A DNA stretch of 64,000 bases, taken from Tamarix chinensis. Lineage: Eukaryota > Streptophyta > Magnoliopsida > Caryophyllales > Tamaricaceae. Shown in pieces: positions 1 to 11,528 of this stretch (position 1 is the first letter of the stretch; every line of letters starts with the position of its first letter). The notes beneath the pieces were generated by a model that worked only from the letters and a program-made list of their open reading frames with translations, did no database searches and was not told the origin of the DNA. The DNA is taken from positions 30,594,014 to 30,658,013 of the forward strand of contig CM060177.1 of the NCBI GenBank assembly GCA_030549775.1. Direction: 5' to 3'. The position numbers and the translations under genes were made by a program.

Positions 1-84
1 TATGCTATTGTTGAAATTGAGAAGATCAACCGAAATAGAAGAAAATGACTAGTCTTCATTGATCGGGGCCGTGAAGAAGGCATC

Positions 85-628
85 AAAGATTATATAATGT
101 TCTTGACCGCTCACCAATATTTAATGACATTTATAAAGGGCAGGTACTAGAAGCTCATTATATAGTGAACGACACATAATATCTTCTTAAATATTATCTA
201 GCAGATGATATATATTCAGATTGACAAATATTTGTCAAAACCATACCACTTCCTTAAGGACTAAAGAGAAAGTATTTATAAAGTGTCAGGAATATGTTAG
301 AAAAGATATTGAACGTGAATTTGGAGTGCTACAAAGACATTTTGTAATTTTTTGCAGCCCATCATGTGTTTGGGATATGGAGAAAATGAAGCAGATAATA
401 TATATGTGTATCATATTATATAACATGATTATTGATGATGAAAGAGATAAGTATTTAGGTGATTTTTCTCAGAATATTTTTTACTACAATAATAATAATA
501 ATATACCACCTCCTATGATTAATCATGGTCTGATAATGAGTATGGATTCATACCTTCAGAGAGTTACTCAAGTTATCAATCGTGGTTTGGCCCACCAACT
601 TGAATTTGACTCGGTGGAAGAAATATAA
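85..628 (+). pseudogene. PIF/Harbinger-type transposase relic (3' part)
   Basis: This is the C-terminal half of a plant PIF/Harbinger (HARBI1-like, DDE_Tnp_4) transposase, a nuclease that would cut and move its own element. Read across frames, it shows the family's recognisable order: NVLDRSPIFNDI near 97, YYLADDIYSD near 190-218, then VRKDIEREFGVLQRHF and a stretch ending in the ILYNMIIDDERD motif near 440. The upstream part is interrupted by a TAA where the family has Gln and by a TGA where it has Trp, and a frameshift near 222-245 moves the reading to the frame that stays open to 628. The start of the gene lies outside the window or is lost. It cannot make a complete enzyme. The assignment rests on motif order and spacing recalled from the family, not on a search. 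Confidence 0.8.
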
Positions 629-2279
629 CCATTTGGGTATGATAATTAGTTTGTGATCGTATTACTTCTTTATGTTCAAATATTTACATATATTGTATTC
701 ATTTATATTTTCTTAATGTTATTGTGCCGAATTAGATGCGGCTATCATTAAAAAAAATATATAGTATTTGTATTTTCATTGTAATATTTATATAATAGTT
801 TTTATTAATATTATATAGTTTTATTAATTATTAATATCATAGTAGAAAAACTAAAATAAACTATAATAGGTTATTTTAAAATTAATTCAAATCATAATTT
901 TTTTTAAACAATATTAAAAATTCTAAGTAAAAAAAATCCAAAATTGATTTTTGAAAAATTTATAAATGTATAATTAACTAAAATTAATTAAATAAAATTA
1001 TTAATTGTTATGTATAGATTGATATAAAGTAAAAGTTATATAATATAAAGTGTAAATGATTGATGATGTGATTGATAAAAATAATTAGGTATTGTAAATT
1101 TGAGATTGTTGAATGACGAGTAATAAATTAAATATGAGTTAAATTGATAGACACATGAAAGAGAAGAGAGAAAATAATTGGGTGGTATAATTAGGGGTGT
1201 AAAAATGAGAATAACATTATAGATGCTCTTAGATATAAGATAAAATAACATTCCATGAGTTTCATGGTATAAAGTATATGAATTTTGTATGGTCATATTA
1301 AAAATATTAAAGTTTAGGAAAAAATTTATGTCCTTTTCCTAATATGTAGTAACCTCATACTCTTTTCTAACTTGGGCATTTTCTTACATGTTTTTAAAAT
1401 AATATTTAATTAAGTTTAATTTTATAAATATGTCATTTACTTTTTTATTTCCTAAAGTAGAGATATAATATTTAAGTATAATTAATACATATAGAAATAA
1501 AAAAGTAGACATGATTTTCTGATGCAAAATTTTGAAACTAAGGTGACTTGTTTATGCATGCAAAAGGAGTATTACATATAACACATATTACTCATTTCAA
1601 TGGAAAGGGAATAACATAATATTATTATTATAAATAAAAAAACTAATTGTTAGATAAGTTTTGTAGAATGACTTATTTTATGAAAAAAGTTAAGAAAAAC
1701 TTAATATATCTTATATTGTGAAACAGATGGAGTATATAATTTAAGTATAGTTTAAATTAATAATATATAAAATAGTAATATAATTGAGCATTTAGTAGTC
1801 ATAAATTTGTATATAGATGAGACTATAATAATAATAATAATAATAATAATATACACAAACATAATAATAATACTAATATTTGATGACTTATCTAAACCGA
1901 ATTAAATTAATATATAATGATATTTTTAGATATACGGATGAGAGTAGTTAATTTTAATCAGCAAAGGATATTTTTATTATAAATCTAAATAATATATATT
2001 TTTTAGTATTTAGGTGAATTTGGTGGGACCTATTTATAAAGTAAATTATAGATGATGAGATTTTAAGCATTTAAAAATAAAAAATAAAATAAAAATCTGA
2101 AATGTATATTATGAAAGTCTATATTATTAGATAATAAAATTTAATATGAGTATAAAATTATTTTTTTAGCATCCAATGTCTCTTTGTTAAAACTTTGAAA
2201 TAATTTAGCAGATGATTATGAAATTTGACATAATTCTTAACTTTCGCCCATTAATTGTGCAACATTAGACGTGTGCGAG
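629..2279. other. AT-rich non-coding stretch
   Basis: This stretch is strongly AT-rich, with many A and T runs and only short chance reading frames. I see no domain, RNA gene or clear repeat boundary apart from a TAA microsatellite near 1829. Confidence 0.6.
1829..1852. repeat. (TAA)n microsatellite
   Basis: About eight ATA/TAA triplets are followed, after a short gap, by a second imperfect TAA run to about 1876. It is a simple repeat with no evident function. Confidence 0.9.
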
Positions 2280-2900
2280 GTCATGTAATCTAGCAATTTT
2301 TTTTTTCGTTCTTGAGATCTAATATAGCATACGAAGTGCACACAAATTCCCCGTCGCTCCTCATGCCTGACAAACCAATTTCAATTTCAGTCCACTGAAC
2401 TGATCGAAGAATTCACATTCATGCAAGAGAAATGCAATGATGACTACTGAAACAATAAAGAATATATACAACTTAAGAAATGAATACTGCAGAGCATGAG
2501 TAAATGCCGGAGTGTACCCGGACTTTCGAACAGCAAACTCAGGCGCCCCAAACAATTGTCCACTGTTACAGGGCGTCCACCATGGGACAGACCGCCGATT
2601 AAAAGGCAAAAATGGTGGATGAAGGTGAAATCGTTACCGAAGAGGAACCAATTTTATCTAATTTCTACTGCAATTTTATCGTTTCACACGAATCGTTAGA
2701 AACAGCACTAGCATGTCTCTTGGCATCGAAAATCATGCAGCCCGAGCATTCCTAGCGATAATCTCTTCGATCTTTTTCTGTTTGTTATAACAGAGGAAAA
2801 AGAAATAATCGAACCAGTGAGAAAAAATCAATTGCGGTACGAGAAAGTGACCCAGCTTGTGAGAGTTACCGTAAGGTTACATAAACTGGGTAAGGATTTT
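2280..2900. other. Unidentified GC-richer island
   Basis: Base composition rises clearly here against the AT-rich surroundings, especially between 2490 and 2600. The minus strand has an open frame over 2361-2609 (82 codons), running from a GC-rich start through WTPCNSGQLFGAPEF into a hydrophobic stretch. The plus strand has a 67-codon frame over 2496-2699. Neither resembles a family I know. The minus strand also carries pyrimidine-AG stretches that could be splice acceptors. It may be a fragment of a host gene, an exon carried by a transposon, or a chance island. Confidence 0.3.
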
Positions 2901-3635
2901 TGGAGCAACTTATGTGAGGTTGTAATACAAGATAATTATTTATTTAGAAAAAAAAATTATTTGAAATAAATAATTTTTATAAGTAAAATCAAATAATAAC
3001 TTCATTACCATGTTTTACGGTTTATAAGTGTATAATATTAATTACCAAAATTTTGGCCTCCATTTCCCGCCGGCCATGAATTATGTGTTTTCGGTAGCCA
3101 AAAATGACACAAGAAAAAAGGGTCCATGCTCCTACATGTTGGATAAAGCCATATCAGCGACCAAACACATTCCTGAATACTCCTATTTTTATAACTTACC
3201 GTAAACTTATTATATTCGTCCTTCTTTACATCCCATGATGCTGTAATAATATATTATAATACCTTTTAACTCCCCACCTCTTCACTTCCCTCATTCTCTT
3301 ATTGTAATTCACCAAAATATTATTTTCATTAATATTTTTATCATATAACGTGTAAATTAATGAAGAATAAATAATTAATTAGATAATTATTACCACAAAT
3401 GCAAAATATAATATAATATTTTGTAAAACTAATTGTAATTAATAATATTATTCATTAATAAAGTTTTTTTTAAATGTAACTATTAATACTAGTATTTATT
3501 AACAACAATTTTGTCACGAACCATGCTGTGGCATTGACTATGACATGGAGGAATTATAAAGTATTAGCTAGTCAACTCCCAAGTCCCTACTAATGGATGA
3601 TCCCTTACTTATATCCCCCTACTCTAACCCCACAT
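2901..3635. other. AT-rich stretch, nothing recognised
   Basis: Apart from a short C/G-rich patch near 3050-3080, this is AT-rich sequence without a recognisable frame, repeat boundary or RNA gene. Confidence 0.5.
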
Positions 3636-3742
3636 GGGTTGTAGATACTTACCTAAAGCACTTCTAGGATTACTGACTGACCCTACACTAGTTGTGCATA
3701 CTTACCTAAAGCACTTTTGAGATTAATGACCGACCTTGCATA
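3636..3742. repeat. Two-copy tandem repeat, 53-bp period
   Basis: Two adjacent units share GTTGT(A/G)(G/C)ATACTTACCTAAAGCACTT followed by GA(T/C)TGAC-like ends. The units begin near 3638 and 3691, so the period is 53 bp. They lie just upstream of the old LINE relic. Confidence 0.7.
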
Positions 3743-4072
3743 TCAACACAAGTCATTTCTAGCATGTTTTGTTTTTACACACACTTTTTGGAAAAAAAAT
3801 TATAGAAGACCATCCATTATTGGGCTACTCCAAAATAATTACGCTTAATTGTAAATTTCTCTAGTAATGAATTTTCGAAAAGAAAATTGTATCTTGATGA
3901 TATATGTAGTCTTATTAATCTTTTTAAGACTCTACCATCAATTACTGATTTAGGATATTACATACACACTCATTTGAACAACTTAACATCCTTCTTTCAC
4001 TTTGACCATGGGTTGTCTTAATGCGATCCATTTCAAGAATCGTTCCAGTAGGCACTTAATTAGTCATCCAAA

Positions 4073-4750
4073 TTGGCTCTTGGTCATGGCTTCACTCTTA
4101 TAAATCTATTTAAGCATCTTCCATCAACTACTAACTTAGATTATTACAATATTAATCATGAAAAATGGGAGGGTGTGTTAGTTTGGTATATGATTGGCAT
4201 GCGTTTGTCTTTGTCCCAAATTACTAGATTTGTAAGTTGCTTTGGTGTGAAGTTTCCATGCCTAATATTTTCTTACATGATGATGAGATTATCATCTTCA
4301 AATTCCCTAATGCATATGACTATAACAAGATTGAGGTATGTAAATGCTAGACATTTATGAATCATCCCAAGGTATTGAAAATGTGGTTTCCAAAATTCAA
4401 ATTCATGTGTGAGAGATTTTAGTATTTACCCTTATGGATCAAGTTGCCTAAACTACCATTGAAATACTAAGATTTAGACTCATCGAGTCATACTACTAGT
4501 ATCATTGGCAAGCCATTGCACACCAGTGGAATGACATTTTTTGGGGTATGAATCTTATGTATGGATACAAGTTGAAGTTGATGTGACCAAATATTTTGTG
4601 GACTTAAGTTGAACTTGAAGACCCTAAAGGTAAAATTAGTCCTCAACCCATATAGTACGAGTGGACACCAACTTACTATATTGAGTGTGATATTGTTAGG
4701 ACCTCCCCCAGACGTCCTCGAAGGTAATCATTGTGCAGGAGAATCATATA
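4073..4750 (+). pseudogene. Old LINE ORF1 relic (DUF4283-like)
   Basis: When frames are switched, this region reads as the DUF4283-type ORF1 domain of plant L1-like LINEs, an RNA-binding protein of the retrotransposition particle. Key pieces are MIGMRLSLSQITRFV near 4190, LHDDEIIIFKFPNAYDY near 4270, WFPKFKF then LPLWIKLPKLPLKY near 4385-4460, IIGKPLHTSGMTF near 4500, and VWIQVEVDVTKYFVD near 4560. The same order (VIGFRPTMSQMV, FMPLWVKLVNLPLDYWD, AIGRPLHLDGIT, VEVDISKKLVDYVDL) is seen in the much better kept LINE ORF1 at 11529-12722. Several frameshifts and stops are present, and no ORF2 can be read after it. It is an older insertion than the LINE at 11.5 kb. Confidence 0.75.
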
Positions 4751-5432
4751 GCCTTGTCACACTTATCCATGCAAATTGCATCAAAGGGAAAATCCTACTC
4801 CCATCCTCCCATTGCTCAAAACCCCTTAGGTTGTTTTATTCGGTAACATGTACAAAAAAATTGGACCTATTTTTGTTCTCATCCATTTGGGTTGACAATG
4901 AATACCATTACCTTTAATTTGGGGCAATTGCCCACTTTAGAAGATGATCATAAGCACATTTGTCAAACGCTATCCATGTTCTTCCACGAGCTGAATGAAT
5001 GGTGCCAACACTTCAAGCTTGTTTTAGGCACTAGCCTTAGATTTTAACCAAGTGCATATAGTAGAGGATTCTCTCAATTTACTTGACCCACCTTTATCCC
5101 CACTCCTACAATGATATCTCTAGTCAATGTTATAAGGTTTGAACAAACCTCCTAAATAGAAAGATATAAAGAGTTGGATCTAATTATATAAGTTGTCACT
5201 TGTGAGATTTTTTGGAAGTAATATAAAAATAAATAAATAAAGTTGTCCACATTAAGAATATGGTTTGCCTTTCCTAAGGTTTTCTAAAAAGCTATGATTT
5301 ACACAAGCATAACTGAGTTTGATGCGTACGGGATTTTAATAGGTCAAATGTTGATTCACTTCCCACATGCGACCAAGGCTTTCTTCTTTGAGTGAAAAAT
5401 TTAGCTTTTGGAAGTAATGGCACAATAGTAGT
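4751..5432. other. Decayed sequence between LINE relic and copia-1
   Basis: This may be the remainder of the LINE ORF1, but frames are too broken to follow. I see no other feature. Confidence 0.4.
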
Positions 5433-6142
5433 TGTTTGTTGTGCTACAATTACTTTTTCACTATCCCACATTGGTGGGTAGAAGAAATTTTATTTGGTTT
5501 TTATATCCCCTCACCTTTGAGTTGTTTCAGTTATAAGTTTTGGTTGTTTTGTATGGCACTAGGTTAGTCTTGGATACTCATATCTTTTTCCTCCTTATTT
5601 GCCTATTTAATTTCTATACATTTATTTATTTATTTATTTTGAACTGGCTAGTAAAGATTTTTTATTATGATTCAAATTCAAATGTTTTCTTTTGACCCAT
5701 ATTAATGGAAAACCTTAGACCAAGCAATTAATGGGAATTGATGGTTTCCATTGTCATTGCTCTTTTCTCTAGTTATAAAAAGGGTGTTTTGCTACTAATT
5801 GATGTATATTGAAAAGTAAACTTCCATCCCTTCTCCTCTAAATTTTCACATGGAAATTTCTAAGCAATCATTTCGACAATTTCCACTAGTTTTTTTTTAT
5901 CTTGAGTGCACAAGAACGAAACCCAATTGTGTTAACCTTGGGGGTGAGGTGGCATAAAAATTGCACCCTAGTCTAGTTGAAATTTCACTCTAGGGCAGTG
6001 AATTAGTTCCCTATACAATTGAATTGGTAAGTCTTTTTTGCTTCTAATTTTTCTTGTGTATACTACTTTTTCTATAAATTTGAAGAAAAATATCTTGGTA
6101 TATGCATCATTTATTTTTCTCCAATTTCTCTTGTTTGATCCA
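5433..6142 (+). repeat. Probable 5' LTR of copia-1
   Basis: The segment starts with TGTTTGTTGTGCTAC, soon followed by CCCACATTGGTGGG and a TATA-like GGTTTTTATATCCCC, an arrangement common near the start of Ty1/copia LTRs. It ends just before TTGGTGCATTAGATTC at 6143, which resembles a decayed initiator-Met tRNA primer-binding site (TGGTATCAGAGC). The gag frame follows 360 bp later. No second copy lies in the window to confirm the ends, so the boundaries are estimates. Confidence 0.5.
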
Positions 6143-6502
6143 TTGGTGCATTAGATTCTGATTAACTGCTCTATTCATATAAATTATTCCATATTTGGTT
6201 TAAATTTGGTGTTCAAAATTTTCCATTGTTCGGATTAATTCAATTTAATCTAGTGGTTGGTTGTCCAGTTCGGTTCACTTCTTCCATTTTCCAAATAGGG
6301 AAAAAATTCTATTATTTTTCAATCTTGTATTCTGGTGTTTTGGAATTATATTTTCTGGTGGAATTTATTTATTGTGTTCGGGTTATATTTCACTATTGTA
6401 TTGGTTAATTTTGATGTTGTAGTATAGATCTTTGGCACTTTGAGCCCTGTTCTTTTTGGTGTTGTTGTTCCATTGAATTTTGTCTAACTTTATAGATCTT
6501 GT

Positions 6503-9282
6503 GTGCTATTTGTCATGGTTGTTTCTACTATTATGAGATTCATTCCCAATATGTCAAAGATAGAAACATTAGATGGTACTAATTATCGTAGATGGTTTCA
6601 AAGAATACGAATTATATTTAAGGCTCTTGAGTTTGATTATATATTGATTACTCCACCCACACCTAAGGGTATTGATACTAGTGTATTTGCTACTCCAACA
6701 AGCACTCCTAATCCTACTACAACTAGCAAGATGATGATGTTACAACGGAAATTATCAGAGGGATTAGAAGACAGTCTGAGGTCATCTTCTGCAACACATG
6801 AACAACAAGTAATTTGACATATTATTCAGAGTTAATTCCTCAAAGGAAATTTGGGATACTTTGAAAAAAGGTGTATGGTCTTGATGACGTTGAAGTATGT
6901 TGTTGGGAACTTGATGATGTTTTATATGGTTAACAATAACCAGTGATGGATCAGGTCTGTGACTATGAGATTCTAGTCACTAAAGTCTTAGGTGAAGAAA
7001 TGAAAGTGTGTAAGACCTTCTAAGCTAACATGTTGACTAAGAAGTTTCCTCCATCCTTGAATGACTTCAGGAACCATCTGAAGCACAAGAAGAGGGATCT
7101 AAAATTACTAGAGTTGATCAATCACATAAATACAGAGGAGACAACCTGTTTGAAGGACAACTATGTGCCCTATGCTCTTGGTTCTAATAATGTTAATTTT
7201 TTGAATTTATTGTTCGAATTGATAGGTTTAAGGGTAAAGGAAAGAAGAATTAAAAAAATGTCAACAAAAATATCAAACCAACTTCAAGAAGGGTGATACT
7301 AAGATCCAAAAGAAGCAAATGACTTGTTATGTGTATAGTAAGATAGGTCACAACGATGAATAAAAATAACACATCATTTGCTTCTTTCAAATCTCTAGCT
7401 CCATAAGCTAATGTTATTGAGATAGAGGAAGTTATTCCTGCTATGGTTGTAAAAGAGAACCTATTATAACAAGACATATTTGATTCTAGATACCGGGGCC
7501 TCTAAGAACTTATGTGCCAATAGAGAGCTCTTCCACCTGTTTGAGGATGTAGTTGATGGAGAGTGTATCTATATGGGTAACTTAGTAACTGTTGGAGTTA
7601 TGGGTAAAGAAAATGTCATTTTAAAACTTAATTCTAGAAAAAATATTATCTTTAAGTGATGTATTTTATGTTCCCTCTTTGCATAGAAACTTAATTTCAG
7701 GTAGCTTACTTAATAGGGCTAGACGGAAGCTAGTTTTTGGGGCTGATAAGGTTATATTGACCATAAATGGGAACTTTGTGGGGAAGGGGTACCTTATTAA
7801 TGGAATTTTATAATTAAAACCCTTCCTATTAAGGAAATTGCATCTACCTCTTCTTATATTGCTAAGTATGTTAATTAGCGGTATGAGAGGCTAGGGCATG
7901 TAAGTTTGGCTTTCATTAGTAAATTAAAAAGTATTAACTTAATAAATTTGATGGACACTAATAATTATGAGAATTTTTCATTGTGTGTGGAAGCCAAATA
8001 TGACAAAAAAAATTTTTTAAACCAATCACAGTGAGATCAACTAAATTACTTAAATTAATACATACAGACTTAGTAGATTTTAAGAACATCGAAAATAGAT
8101 GAGGAAAACAGTATTATATACATTTATATTTGATTTTCTGAGATATACCAATTTTTTTTACCTTATATCTAAAGATGACACCGAAGGTATTCTCTGAAAA
8201 TATAAGGCAAAAGTAGAAAACTAATTAGACCATAAGATTAAGAGACTTAGGTCCGATCGGGGTGGTGAATATGGAGCCATTTTCCTAAGGGATTTATTTG
8301 ATAGGAATGGTATTATACATAAAACTAGCACCCTTTATACTCCTTAGCAAAATGACATAGCTAAAGGAAAGAATAGAACACTAAAAGAAATGATGAATGA
8401 TATTCTATTGAGTTATGGCATGTCTGACTATATATGGGGAGAGACAATTTTATTTGCTTGCTATATTTTGACCCATATTTTCCATAAGAAACTAGATAAG
8501 ACTCCCTATGAATTATGAAAAGATTTTGAACCTAACCTAAAAATTTTAAAAGTGTGGGGGGTATCTTGTCAAGGTTATCCTACTAGACTTTAGAAGAGCT
8601 AGTGTAGGAACAAAGACTTTTGACCGTACGTTTATTAGATATGCTCAAAATAGTATTTTATATAGATTATTGTGTTTAAATGATAATTCTATCTGTGAAT
8701 CTAGGAATGCAAAGATTTTTGAAAATGTGTTTTCCATGAACAATAATTCATGTGATATTACTAGTTCTTCTAATACTTCTTATGCTCCACTGTCTTTACC
8801 GTCCTCATCTTGTGTTGAAAATGACAATGTGAATGAGCCTAGGAGAAGTAAATGATGAAGGATAGAAATTGGTTTTGGACTTAATTTTGTTACTTCTTTC
8901 CTATGTGAAAATGATGACATTGATATGATACAAGTAAAAGAAAGACATTGAATTTTTGGATACTTATTATCCTATAACTAAAATTACCACTATTCACTAT
9001 TTAGTTGCTTTAGATGCTATCCATGGACTTGTGATCCATCAAATTGATGTGAAAATAGATTTTCTAAATGGTGACCTACAGAAGGAAATTTATGTGGAGT
9101 GGTCTAAGGGTTTTGTGGTTTAGAGTTAGGAAAACAAAGTGTGTAGATTAAGAAAGTCATTGTATGACATTAAACAAGCTCCTAAGTAATGGTATAAAAA
9201 GTTTAACCAAACCTTAGTAAGTGATGGTTATGTTGTGAATACATCTCATTCATGTGTTTGCTCTAAAATTATTGGACATGAA
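6503..9282 (+). pseudogene. Ty1/copia element copia-1: decayed gag-pol, truncated in RT
   Basis: This is a Ty1/copia polyprotein relic, in the usual copia order. Gag opens near 6503, with SKIETLDGTNYRRWFQRIRI near 6556, and continues to about 7240; a broken zinc knuckle follows near 7325. The protease core is DTGASKNLC near 7488-7515 and a pre-integrase stretch RLGHVSLAFISKLKS is near 7890. Integrase remnants run over 8040-8560. RT begins near 9025 with HQIDVKIDFLNGDLQKEIYV and later KSLYDIKQAPK. Many stops and frameshifts interrupt it. The sequence stops at 9282, after the RT stretch that precedes the catalytic YVDD box, where an LTR of another family starts. RNase H and the 3' LTR are not seen elsewhere in the window. 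Confidence 0.85.
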
Positions 9283-10035
9283 TGTAACACCCTCAAAATT
9301 CAATCCTAAAATACTTCATTTAAAAAAATAGGCAGAAGCTAAAATAGAAAATAGGAAATGTTACCTCCTTACCTAACATAAGATAGATGTTCATCATCTA
9401 CCTCATGCTAGATGCAAGGCTCAAACCCATCCAACTAAAATTTATAAATCATCTATACTGAGAGAATAAATTTCTACAAGGAAATATCCAATGGCAGATG
9501 GAAAATAAACATTTCCACCAAATAAAATCATCGCTGATCAAACTAGCGGAAAACCTGTGAAATAACCCTAGATTTTTAAAAGCTTAGTCAAGCAATGAGA
9601 ACCTAAAATTCAATTACAACACCATTAAATTTTCAATACAATACTTGAAAATTTTCCAAAAGTGGGTATAGGTAACTCTGGGTTTCATACTCTCTCAAAG
9701 CCCAATTCTTCAACCGAATAATAGAAATTGATCTCAAACCTACACAACAAGTATGCTCCCCACCATCAGTGGATTATTATAGGTACCGTTCAACCAAGGT
9801 AATGTCACTACGGATCTAACACTGAGTAAATTACAACTACCTAACTCATGGAAAGAAACATGATGGATATACAACATGTTAATCTTTAACTTATAATACT
9901 CATGCTAAAGTATACACGTGATACAAAAAGTATTCTAATCATACAATTTCATGAAGTAGATGACAGAGTATTAATTTCTCATTCAACAAGTATTAAGGAA
10001 ACTTTTAACGGATTAGCAAGTTTCTATATAATATT
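9283..10035 (-). repeat. Fragment of long TGTAACACC-family LTR
   Basis: The segment starts with TGTAACACCCTCAAAATTC directly inside the copia-1 RT. It shares its opening, with AGCTAAAA and GTTACC at similar offsets, with the LTR starting at 46622. By comparison with complete copies, this start corresponds to the minus-oriented form. Only about 750 bp remain before copia-2 begins at 10036. No matching far end with a duplication of the preceding ATGAA was found. Confidence 0.55.
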
Positions 10036-10580
10036 TGTTGTAGAAATAGTGTGGATTTAAAGAGATCTATGCCAAAATCAGAATTAATAAGATTATGCAC
10101 AGTTGAGGATTCAAACACAAAAGAGAACAATTGAAGGAAAAAATAGAGATATTTATTTGTGCTCTTATATAATTATAGGATGATTAAACTAATCAATCAA
10201 TCAATTGCACAAATCTATAATTCTCTTTGAATAGATAATTCTATGGAGAAGAACAAGAAGTTGGAATGCACAAGTTTCGACAGCTATAATTTCAACATGT
10301 TTCATTTTATAGAAGAAAAAATCCTATGAGATAAAACAACATGTTTTAAAAATAAGGAAAAATACTATCTGTGTTTAAGAAACACGATACCCTCATGTTT
10401 ATTTCCTTATTTTTGACTTTTGTCCAAAACACATCAAATGTTTCTCTAAGAAACATAAATCATATTTATTAACATGGTACACTCGTCTTTCTTTCATAAA
10501 ACTCCATACTACACCAAACTTCTCTAACACATGTATGAAACAATACAATATTATGTTGTGCTCAAATACTCAGTCATGCA
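10036..10580 (-). repeat. 3' LTR of copia-2
   Basis: The LTR begins TGTTGTAGAAATAGTGTGG and ends CA on the plus strand, and matches 19282-19825 throughout (for example ATGCACA(G/A)TTGAGGATTC and AACATGTTTTAAAAATAAG). On the minus strand it carries a TATA-like TATAAAATG near 10305, the likely promoter position. The right end could be 10576 or 10580; 10580 puts it next to the polypurine tract. Confidence 0.88.
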
Positions 10581-10594
10581 TTATTCTCCACCTT
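10581..10594 (-). other. Polypurine tract of copia-2
   Basis: On the minus strand this reads AAGGTGGAGAATAA immediately before the 3' LTR. It is close to the AAGGTGGAGA form common in plant copia elements and would prime plus-strand DNA synthesis. Confidence 0.85.
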
Positions 10595-10596
10595 GA

Positions 10597-11472
10597 CAAA
10601 GTAATTGGGATGCATGACATGTAATTACCTCTACAAAAAACTCTAGTCCAACAAAGGGCCTCATGGCCTATGAATGCCAATCAAGTCTAAAAAATACTCA
10701 AACTTACCCACGATCAGTGTCTTTTTTAGCATATCTGCCGGATTATATAAATTGCCCACTTTCTCCAATACAACTTTGCCCGCACCAACATTACCCTAGA
10801 TAAAGTGATACTAATGTAAATGTGCTTCGTTTGATGATGAAAAGAATTATGATTCTTCACAAAATAGATAACACTCTAGCTATCACCATGAAAAAAATGG
10901 AGTACCATGACTAAACCCCAACTCTCATATTAAACCACCAAGCCACAAGGCTTCTTAAAAAGCCTCTATCATAGCTATATACTCTACCTCAATAGTGGAC
11001 AAGGTAATCACATCTTGTAAGGAAGACCTCGAGCTAATAGTTGAACAACCAAGGTAGAAAACATATCCACTGGTGGATATACTTTTATCAAAGTCTCCAC
11101 CATAATCAAAGTCCACAAACCTATATAACAAATCAATTTATCTCCCATACTTAATACATGTTGATATCATTCCCTTCAAGTACCTAATAATCCACTTCAC
11201 TGCTTGCCAATGAGCCTTTTTCCAAATTTACTATATATTGACTAACAATACTAACAACTTAAGCGACATTAAGCTGGGTACACACCATAGCATACATGGT
11301 ACAACTATAAACAACTGAATGTGAAACAATCGCCATTAACTCCTCTTCCTCTTTGGATTTGGGATAATCTAAAGTAGAAATTTTGTAGCGAGTAGTCAAT
11401 GTAGTTCTCATTGTCTTGACATCCATCATATGAAATCTTTCTGTCACCTTGTTCACATAGGAATCCTATAAC
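10597..11472 (-). pseudogene. copia-2 pol, C-terminal part (RT end and RNase H)
   Basis: On the minus strand the 11259-11456 stretch reads as the end of a copia RT: NKVTERFHMMD, then TLTTRYKIST, EEEELMAIVSHSVVYSC and TMYAMVCTQLNVA, the last being the conserved segment that leads into RNase H. Downstream (11258 to about 10620) the RNase H part is readable only in fragments. It is the direct continuation of the segment ending at 16135: removing the LINE and one copy of its target duplication joins QKILYL to the DSYVNKV region in one frame. It is non-functional because of many stops. Confidence 0.82.
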
Positions 11473-11487
11473 AAGTACAAAATCTTT
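11473..11487. repeat. Target-site duplication of LINE, left copy
   Basis: The 15-bp sequence AAGTACAAAATCTTT is repeated exactly at 16120-16134 and brackets the LINE. Confidence 0.92.
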
Positions 11488-11528
11488 CTGCTGTCTCTAT
11501 TGGTGATAAGGGGTTTGACTCTTATGGC

